Positions 52,601-59,697 of a stretch of DNA of 64,000 nt are shown here, piece by piece. The stretch lies in NCBI GenBank assembly GCA_963971425.1, contig OZ020518.1, forward strand, positions 18,294,990-18,358,989, given 5' to 3'. This stretch comes from Bryoerythrophyllum caledonicum (lineage: Eukaryota; Streptophyta; Bryopsida; Pottiales; Pottiaceae). The position numbers and the translations under genes are program-made. The notes beneath the pieces are model-generated. The model saw only the letters and a program-made list of their open reading frames with translations. It was not told the origin of the DNA and did not search any database. Position 1 is the stretch's first letter; each line of letters starts with the position of its first letter.

Positions 52601-53900
52601 TTATTTGTTGTGGAGGTGTATTGTGTGTTGTTGTTTGTATTTATATAGAAACCATCTATTAGACTCCAATCACTATAATTGTAGCCATCTTGTCTAGAGA
52701 ATTGTGTATCGGTATTGATGTAAGTGAAGTTTCAGTTTTCTGTGAAGCGGCGCCATTGGTAATCAATGTTTTGAGGGGGGGTGTGATGGTTTCCATTTTG
52801 GCGGCCAATTAGCGCTATGTCTCTATTGAAGTCTCCACATAATAGGTATGTATGATTGGGATGATTATTAATATGGGTTGTAATAGTGTTTTGTATATCT
52901 AAGAGAAATCTAGTATCTTCGGGATGGGATGGCATATACATGTGAAAGATTAACCACGGTTGTAGTGGGTGATTAGTGATTTTAATTATTTGAATGTATG
53001 GTGATATGTGCATTGGGGTAGGGATTTTGTTGATGTTGCCGGGGAATGTATATTTTTTGTGTATTTATGTAAGGAGGCCACCGCGGCCCGGTGTGTATGG
53101 TCTCCTTTGTTGCATGCATCTTGTAAGTGCATGTGTATTGTTAAAGATGAGTTTATAATCTTGAAATATATTTTGTATATATTTTGTAGATTTTGTGGCG
53201 GTTAGTTTTGTTTCTTGTATAACTATAAGAGCCGGTGGTGTATCTGTGTTTGCGACTAGAGTTTGTAAGCTAGGAAGGGCAGTGTTTAGTGAGGAGGCAT
53301 TCCATGTGATTATGTATGTATTTTCTTGGTTTGATCTAATGTTTTGATTTTGATTTTGAGGAGGGATGTAGGGAAGAGGTGGGGGTGGGTGGGTATATTC
53401 TGGTATAGGGTCTAGACATTTTAGTGATTCACTTATGAGGTTGTTAGGGAGGTAAGGGAATTTTAGTTTTATTATATCATTTGAGGGTGGTATGTCTTGA
53501 CTATGTAAAAAGTCGTATAGTCTTTTATGTATTGAGTTTTCATGGTTTATAATATTTTGGTTGTCTACTAGGAATTCAGTATAGGGGTGCGGAGTGTAAA
53601 TGTGTCGTTCTGGTGGGTTTTGTAAGGTTAGTAAGGTTTGTAGGAGTGTATTAGTCCATGTAATTGTGTTCAAATTTTGTGGATTTAGAAGTTGGTTACA
53701 TTCATCTATGTTTGGATGAGTAGTGATTATTAGTGCATATAAGATGTGGGGTGGTGGATGCGTATTTTTTTGTTGTATGTATTGGGCAATGTTTGGGTGG
53801 GAAGTGTTGTGTATGTGGTGTAATGTATGTGTGTTTTTTAGAAATGGTGCGAAGGGTTTTGCAATGTGTTCATATTCTGGTTGGAGTTTATGGTATTAGG
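49691..53900 (-). pseudogene. LINE B ORF2 core: EEP endonuclease and reverse transcriptase, three or so in-frame stops
   Basis: One frame covers nearly everything. EEP: IITWNASSLNTALPSL, ALIVIQETKLTATKS, HMYMPSHPEDTRF, LLCGDFNRDIALIG (52850 region), LNSDHSP. RT: LGNNKAPGPDRIPNSIL, ILLYKKGDPSILPNHRPI, DSQEGFRAERSTARQI, YVDFKNAFGSIDH (motif A), RGTIQGDTLSPYLFI (motif B), and YADD at 50916-50905 (motif C). Stops lie at 53065, 52732 (Leu codon to TGA) and 50938 (TAG, just before YADD). The enzyme nicks the target and copies its own RNA. Compared with copy A the catalytic residues are the same, and this copy is far less decayed. Confidence 0.9.
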
Positions 53901-53963
53901 TATAAAGTAGATTTTGGCATTTTTCTTATGTGATGTAGGATGTCTTTTTAGTATATTGGGCAT

Positions 53964-53993
53964 GGGTCCCGGGTTGGTTTCAATGTCTCCTCC
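53964..53993 (-). other. 2A ribosome-skipping motif, canonical
   Basis: GGDIETNPGP followed by Pro-containing MPN, preceded by HKLLLLL. D(V/I)ExNPGP is the known 2A consensus, which makes the ribosome skip the Gly-Pro bond. Known 2A peptides occur in some APE-type non-LTR elements as well as in viruses. Confidence 0.88.
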
Positions 53994-54473
53994 TAGAAGT
54001 AGTAGAAGTTTGTGGTATATATGTTTAGTGGTGTATTTTAAAGGCTTTGTTGTGTTATTAATGACTTGTTGGTTTGGGGGTAGGTGGATGTTTGTATTTT
54101 GTGTGTGAGTTGTGGGTTTATTTATTTTTATAGTAGGTGTAGTTGTTTTTGTCTTTAGTTTATTTTTTGTCCATGTGTTTTTTGTGGTTGTTTTTGTTTT
54201 AGTAGTGTATGGATGTATGTATGATTGGTTGTATTTTATCTTGGTTGTTTTTGTCCGTGTGCATATGTAACTATTATGTTTAAGACTATTTGTATGTGGG
54301 TTTATGTTGGTTTTTAAAGTGGCTTTTAAGTCCTTTTTTTCATATGCGGTGTTATTATATACTTTGTGGTTTGTACAATTGTTTGTTTTGGTGTTTGTAT
54401 TAGTATTTGGTATGAAATATATTTTGGCATTCTTTTTGTGCGAAGCGGGGTGTCTTTTTAATATGTTCGGCAT

Positions 54474-54503
54474 GGGTCTTGGGTTAGTCTCCATGTCTCC
54501 TCC
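54474..54503 (-). other. 2A-like motif, degenerate (NPRP)
   Basis: GGDMETNPRP preceded by YYKLIILI. The Gly that ends the consensus is Arg here, which should abolish skipping. It is otherwise a paralogue of the motif at 53993. Confidence 0.8.
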
Positions 54504-54547
54504 AATTAATATTATTAGTTTGTAGTAGATGGGTTTTTTGTTTTGTT

Positions 54548-55396
54548 TTAGAATTTTTTGTTTTTGAATGTGGCTTTGGTATTTGTGTTTTTTTGATTGT
54601 ATGTGTGTATGTATATGTATGTGTTTCGTTGATGGTGTGTGGTTGTCTTTGTGTGTGTGTATGTAGTTTTATGTGGTATTATATTAGTATTCTTTTGTAT
54701 GTTTGTATTAGTGTATGTCACGGTTTTTGTCTTGGTATTTGTATCAGTATCTTTGTTAGTATTTGTGTTAGTATTTGTGTGAGTACACGTACCAATATTT
54801 GTATTGGTATTTGCATTTGTATAAGTATACGTTTTTGTATTAATATACATACCACTATGTGTATCAGTATACATATCAGTATTTGTATCAGTATATTTAT
54901 AAGTATACTCATCGGAGTATGTATCAGTATAAATATCAGTATACGTACCAGTATATGTATCCGTATATTGAAATAGTGAGTTTTCTAAAAGATTTCTTTC
55001 TAAACATATTTTGTCTAAAACTATGATTTCTAAAAACAGATTGGTATTTATTTCAATAAGATTCGTATATATTCTTACTGTCATTAGAATTTCTATTTTT
55101 AGTAATTCTATTTTTGGGGCCTTCGGCGCACAACCGGCCGGCGAGACATTCATCCCACCTCCTATATTAATTATTCTACATACTCTCAAAAACATTTTAC
55201 TCTTTAATCGCAAACTCTTCTCATCTTTATATATATCAATTTTAATATTATAATTAACTTTCCTCTTATCCCTACAATTTATATTCCAAATTCTATTTTT
55301 AGTCTTTATTAATTTATTATTACTATCTTCTCTGTTTATTTTTACTCCGAAATTATTTTTTCTCTTTACAACTTTGGTTAATTTTCCATCCCTCAT
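54548..55396 (-). pseudogene. LINE B Tyr/Thr/Asn-rich extension, second part
   Basis: 282 codons in the same frame as 58003-55523. They include a GGGMNVSPAGCAPKAPKIE segment encoded by a GC-rich island (55116-55146), then a long YTDTYT/NTNT low-complexity run (about 54975-54718). The frame ends at 54548 but, after a one-base shift at A-runs near 54550, continues as LKQNKKPIYYKLIILIGGD into the first 2A. I infer it was joined to ORF2. Function unknown. Confidence 0.55.
54718..54975 (-). repeat. Low-complexity (GTATCAGTAT)n-like coding repeat
   Basis: Plus strand shows irregular repeats of GTATCAGTAT and GTATTTGT; on the coding strand these give Thr-Asp/Asn-Tyr units. A similar block lies at about 57000-57310. 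Confidence 0.7.
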
Positions 55397-55840
55397 TTTT
55401 TATTTTCTTAGTAAGCATATTCTATTTTTAGTACTGCTCTTTATAGTTATGTTCTTAATATTTGTATTCTTATTATAATTAATTCTCATTACTACTTTGG
55501 TAAAAATTTCATCCCTTTTTTTTTATTTCATTAGGAAGCATAATCTATTTTTAGTACAGCTGTTTATAGCTATTTTCTTAACATTTGAATTTTTATTATA
55601 ATTAATTCTCATTACTACTTTGGTTAATTTTCCATTCCCTATTTTTGATTTTCTTAGGAATCGTATTCTATTTTTAGTATTGTTGTTTATAGTTATGTTC
55701 TTCATCTTTGTATTCTTATTATAATTAATTCCCATTATTAATTTTGTTAATTTTCCATCCCTTATTTTGGATTTCCTTAAAAAGTATATACTACTTTTAG
55801 TGCTATTGTTTGTTCCTATGTTCTTATTATTTGAAACCTT
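55378..55840 (-). repeat. 123-bp tandem repeat, about 3.8 units, period of 41 codons
   Basis: Units begin at about 55378, 55501, 55624 and 55747. Encoded unit core: FLRKSKIGNGKLTKVVMRIN then YNKN. The period is a multiple of three, so the reading frame is kept across units. An in-frame stop (55523) interrupts the second unit. Confidence 0.85.
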
Positions 55841-58003
55841 TGAAATTTTATAAATATCTATCTTCTTCCTATTTAATTTATAATATCTCTTTTTACTCTC
55901 CTTGATTATCCAATTTTTTGACATTTTGATATTCCTTGTCTTCTGATGGATTTTGGGTTTAGATTCCCTTCTACCCTTATGTATCTTTCTTACTAAATTT
56001 CCATTCTTCTTTTCATTATTATTGTGTCCTGTTTTGTTATATGTAGTTATGATACTTATTCTCTCATTCTTTTTATTATTCATTCTAAATCTATCTTTCC
56101 TCTTATTTTTTATTTTGGTTTTGATACTTTTGTTTTTAGTTTCTGTACTTAATCTATTCTTTGGATTAGTTTTATCTTTTTCATTTATTTTTTTGTTTGT
56201 TTCTATTTGATTATCTTTTCTTATTTTTGTTTTATTTACTTTCTTTGTTTTATTTCCTTTCTTTACTTTTATTTTATTTCCTTTGTTAGTTATATCTTCT
56301 CTTGTAGTTTTTCTTTGTTGTTTTTTAATATTCTTCTTAGTATTCATTTGTTTTGAATCATTTCTAATCTTTGTTTTCCATATGTATTTCATGTAAGTTC
56401 TAAATTTTTTATTTTCCTTTGTATTTTTTACTACTTTACTAGGTTTAAGATTTTTCTTACTTTTTGTGTTTGTCCTTTCTCTTATTTTGTGATTTTGGAG
56501 TTTGTTGCTTGATTTTTGATTTTCAGTATATTTGTTTTTGATGATATACCTTTTGGATGTATCGATGTCATTACTTAATATTAAGAGGGACGTTTCATTA
56601 ATATTTTCTACTGTTAATTTTTTAATTCTTATTTTTTGAAATGAGAGTGGTTTTGTGTTTATAGTTTTAAGTAAAAAATGTTTACGTAATCGTATAAAAA
56701 TAATGTTTAGTAGGTTTATATTGTGGGTTGAAATATTGTATGAGATTTTGTTGATGTTTGTGGTTTTCATTTTATCAAGTGTGTGGAAAGAGTTGTATTC
56801 TTTGTTTTGTATTTTGCCTTTGTGTGTAAGTGTATTGATTGTAGTGTTTGATCTATTTATAATGGTGTTTGTGTGAGAGTTATACACTTCTGTATCAATG
56901 CTAGTATGATTATGTGTGTTATCATGTGTATTGGTAGTACTATTTATGTTGGATTTTTTAGTATATACATATGTGTATATACTACAGTCCATACTAGTAT
57001 TTGTATTAGTTTTTGAATCTGTAGTCATACTCGTAGCTATACTGGTATTTATATCAGCATATATACAAGTGTGTTTGCTTGTATTGGACGGTATGTATTC
57101 AGTGTAGTATATGTATTTATTTTTTGTTTTAATACAGTATGTATTTGGGGGGGTATTTATGTCGTTTGTATATGTAGTTGCGTTAGTATATGTCTTGGGA
57201 TTTACACTAGTATTTGTTTTGATGTTTGTATTAGTGTGTATTTCGGTATCTATACTGATGTTTATACTCGTATTCATATTTGTAAAGAGGTCAGTATTTT
57301 TGTCCCGTATATATATGAATGTATTTGTACCTATGTATGTATTGTATACATGGTAGTTGGTAAAGTATTGTCGGCCTTTGTTTGGGTGTGTATTTGTGTG
57401 TGGGGTGTAATTGTCTTTTGTATGTGTGCTATTTGTTGGTTGGGGTTTTGTATGTGTTGGTAGAATGTGGTGAGAATGTTTTTTTGGGGTGGTTGTATGT
57501 AAGTACCTTTGGTCAAGTTGGTGTGTTTTTGTGCGTTTTTTGGTGTGTGGTATGTGTTTGGTGAGGAGATAACTCCAATGAGTGTGGATATTCCAATGCC
57601 ATTGGCATTGATAAGTGGGGGGTGTTTTGAGGTAGTGGTGTAGTTTACCATTTATTGCTATAATTTTTTTTGTAAGACATGTGGAGTGTGGTGATATTAC
57701 CACAAGGCTAGTTACAAACATGGGATAGGTGTGAGTGAGGGAATATTTAAACAAGGAGATAGTAAATGGGAGAGAGATGGGGTGTGTAGTAGAGCTATTG
57801 TGTACTATGAGGGTGGAGGGAGAACGAAAGTATGAGTGTATTGATAATGATCTTTTAAGCAAATCTATATCTAGGAGATCAGCTATGTAGAAAAGTAGGG
57901 GATGAAGTAGAGTGATGGCATAGAGGGTATTAATAAAAGATGAAAGGGGAGAAAATAGGGCTAGTGAAAGGAAGAACCAGTGCCATCCTGGTTGGTGAGT
58001 CAT
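55523..58003 (-). CDS. LINE B long Lys/Asn/Thr-rich frame between ORF1 and the 2A motifs
   Basis: The first ATG lies at 58003, 18 nt past the ORF1 stop, and the frame is open for about 826 codons. The N-terminal 80 residues are hydrophobic and Leu/Ser/Tyr-rich (WHWFFLSLALFSPLSSF, then LHPLLFYIADLLDIDLL), with possible membrane-like helices. Residues 210-420 are a Thr/Asn/Tyr low-complexity run. Residues 450-830 are highly basic (Lys/Asn/Arg), ending in the 41-codon repeats. I know no family like it. It may be an N-terminal extension of ORF2, separated from the replicase by 2A. Biased composition means the length could partly reflect AT content on one strand, so coding status is uncertain. Confidence 0.5.
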   Translation of the reverse strand: MTHQPGWHWFFLSLALFSPLSSFINTLYAITLLHPLLFYIADLLDIDLLKRSLSIHSYFRSPSTLIVHNSSTTHPISLPFTISLFKYSLTHTYPMFVTSLVVISPHSTCLTKKIIAINGKLHHYLKTPPTYQCQWHWNIHTHWSYLLTKHIPHTKKRTKTHQLDQRYLHTTTPKKHSHHILPTHTKPQPTNSTHTKDNYTPHTNTHPNKGRQYFTNYHVYNTYIGTNTFIYIRDKNTDLFTNMNTSINISIDTEIHTNTNIKTNTSVNPKTYTNATTYTNDINTPPNTYCIKTKNKYIYYTEYIPSNTSKHTCIYADINTSIATSMTTDSKTNTNTSMDCSIYTYVYTKKSNINSTTNTHDNTHNHTSIDTEVYNSHTNTIINRSNTTINTLTHKGKIQNKEYNSFHTLDKMKTTNINKISYNISTHNINLLNIIFIRLRKHFLLKTINTKPLSFQKIRIKKLTVENINETSLLILSNDIDTSKRYIIKNKYTENQKSSNKLQNHKIRERTNTKSKKNLKPSKVVKNTKENKKFRTYMKYIWKTKIRNDSKQMNTKKNIKKQQRKTTREDITNKGNKIKVKKGNKTKKVNKTKIRKDNQIETNKKINEKDKTNPKNRLSTETKNKSIKTKIKNKRKDRFRMNNKKNERISIITTYNKTGHNNNEKKNGNLVRKIHKGRRESKPKIHQKTRNIKMSKNWIIKESKKRYYKLNRKKIDIYKISKVSNNKNIGTNNSTKSSIYFLRKSKIRDGKLTKLIMGINYNKNTKMKNITINNNTKNRIRFLRKSKIGNGKLTKVVMRINYNKNSNVKKIAINSCTKNRLCFLMK
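57000..57310 (-). repeat. Low-complexity GTATTTGT/GTATCTATAC repeat
   Basis: Irregular short-period repeats encoding Thr/Asn-rich sequence on the minus strand. It resembles 54718-54975. Confidence 0.55.
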
Positions 58004-58020
58004 TCGTGGGTGGTCCGTGG

Positions 58021-59697
58021 TCAATCCACGTTTGACGGGCCATTTGGTGGTGGGAGAGAGGGCACCGATCCGCTTCCATTGATACCTTGCATCACCGAAA
58101 GGGCATTCAACATTAGTTTCTCAACATTGATGAGTTTAGATTTTACCTCCTCCGTGCGCGCGTCGGTGTATTCTCGTGTTTCACGAATGATGTCTTCCTT
58201 GAAAGAGGAGAGTTCCAATCGAATTTGTTTGCGGCCTTCTTCCACAATCGCGGTCATCTCCTCCCGAAGGGTGTTGGTAGATGTGGGGGTGGACTTCATG
58301 GATGCCACCGTGTTAACCAAGGCCGTGTTGATGTCATTGAAACCCCATTTCTCCACCATGGTGGTGGATGGGGGGTCAATGCCATCTAGGCTCCTACGAT
58401 GCGGGCGGACTTCAACTTGATGGAGTCCGATGTTGAAGGTTTTGTTGAGGTGTTGTCGATACACAATGGGGTTGGTGACCTGGACGTTGGCGGAACCATT
58501 GTGCTTCCCTTCTATCTGTCTATGGAACCATATAGTGACAACGTTCTTAGCTTGGAGGGCATGGGTGATGGCTGCCGTGGTGTCATCCACGCTCATGAGA
58601 ATGGGGAGTTGTGACATGGTTAGAGTCAAAGCATCTTTCTTGGCCCTATCAGAGGTGGGAAAGCCACGAGAACTGCTAGCTTTGGCAGAGAGGATCTCTT
58701 GAAAGGTGGTGACTTGGTGTCTCTCCAGTTTCTTGGCTTGTTTGGGTGTGGGTGCGACAATCCAGGCATGGGACTCCGCTACCTCCTTCTGTACGTCCGT
58801 CACTTCAAATTCGAGGTTTCTAGTGAAACCGTTGTGTACCACGTCTTGGAAAAGTGCTCGTGCGGTGACTCCTTTCAAGTTGTCGCTCTTGATGCGGACC
58901 GAGAGGCCTTGCCGAGCCACCGCATGCCAAGATTTGCACACTTTCCCTAGGGATAGTGGACCCATGGGGTCAAGTGGCAAAACGAAGTACCGGGTGCCGC
59001 GGAGGAGTGCTAAGGCATCCACCTCTGGGTGGAGGAAGTGGATTTTGATGATCCCTGAGAAGACCCCCTTTAGTCCCTCCTTCTTAACCCCTTTGCAAAG
59101 GATTGCAAGAGGGTCAATAAGATTAGTACCCAACGGTATGTTCATATGTGCTAGTCTGGCTTTGGCTAGTTTTTTAATGTCGTCATGGTATAGGGGGTGG
59201 TTAGGTAGTTCAAAATATATGGCCACATGAAAGTCATATGCTAAACCGGTCTCCGGGTTCGTAGGGATGTCAAAGGGGACTTGAGTGATGTTGAAGTGTT
59301 GTCCTTCAACATCATCATATCTTGTCTTGGGGTAGAGTATCTGTGGGATCCTGGGGTAAGCTATGGTAGCCTCTAATGCTTCTTCCGCTTCTCCTTTGGG
59401 GACACCTCTAGTGATCATATCTCTCACCGTTTCCCCACTATGGAGGACCTCTTGGCCAACATCCTGAGCTAGTTTCTCCATGGTGGGGAAGCCTAGCCAA
59501 AACTTGAAGGTGGTGAAGTCAGGGACTGACACATGGGATATACCATGGGAACTACTTCTAGGTTTCTTGGCAAGGTGTGGGGTGTCTATATTGGAGGAGG
59601 TGGAGGTGTTCTCTATTGAGGGCTTTTTGGTGTAAAATGTAGGGTTTTCGACGTCCATTGCTATCATGTCTAGTGTGGCCGGGGTCTGATTTGCCAT
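58021..59697 (-). CDS. LINE B ORF1 protein
   Basis: The frame is open from 60846, but I choose ATG 59697 (context AAAAATGGC), giving 558 residues that start MANQTPATLDMIAMDVENPT. The sequence becomes protein-like exactly there: the preceding 380 codons are Pro/Ser/Thr-rich or His/Gln tandem-like. The mid-region has an ordered domain (about residues 70-420; VPDFTTFKFWLGFPTMEKLA, FDIPTNPETGLAYDFHVAIYF, LSLGKVCKSWHAVARQGLSV). The end has a predicted amphipathic coiled coil (FKEDIIRETREYTDARTEEV, then KLINVEKLMLNALSVM). I recognise no zinc knuckle or RRM with certainty. Position and coiled coil suggest the RNA-binding ORF1p of a LINE. No stops in this copy. Confidence 0.68.
   Translation of the reverse strand: MANQTPATLDMIAMDVENPTFYTKKPSIENTSTSSNIDTPHLAKKPRSSSHGISHVSVPDFTTFKFWLGFPTMEKLAQDVGQEVLHSGETVRDMITRGVPKGEAEEALEATIAYPRIPQILYPKTRYDDVEGQHFNITQVPFDIPTNPETGLAYDFHVAIYFELPNHPLYHDDIKKLAKARLAHMNIPLGTNLIDPLAILCKGVKKEGLKGVFSGIIKIHFLHPEVDALALLRGTRYFVLPLDPMGPLSLGKVCKSWHAVARQGLSVRIKSDNLKGVTARALFQDVVHNGFTRNLEFEVTDVQKEVAESHAWIVAPTPKQAKKLERHQVTTFQEILSAKASSSRGFPTSDRAKKDALTLTMSQLPILMSVDDTTAAITHALQAKNVVTIWFHRQIEGKHNGSANVQVTNPIVYRQHLNKTFNIGLHQVEVRPHRRSLDGIDPPSTTMVEKWGFNDINTALVNTVASMKSTPTSTNTLREEMTAIVEEGRKQIRLELSSFKEDIIRETREYTDARTEEVKSKLINVEKLMLNALSVMQGINGSGSVPSLPPPNGPSNVD

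Larger units (their letters stand above)
53838..54503 (-). pseudogene. LINE B 2A-containing N-terminal segment of ORF2
   Basis: One open frame holds two copies of the module GGD(M/I)ETNP(R/G)PMPN followed by ILKRHP.SHKKNAKIYFIPN, about 170 residues apart, with a Thr/Asn/Lys-rich linker between. The second is followed after a frame change near 53880 by the segment leading to the endonuclease. The arrangement resembles LINEs whose replicase is released by a 2A peptide. Confidence 0.85.

Noticed and set aside
53964-54503. 2A motifs as evidence of an integrated RNA virus
   Set aside because: They are followed by EEP endonuclease, RT and RNase H of a LINE shared with copy A; no viral capsid or RNA polymerase is present.
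54593-54976. Plus-strand Cys/Ile/Val-rich frames as membrane proteins
   Set aside because: They are mirror images of the Thr/Asn/Tyr low-complexity coding repeat on the minus strand.
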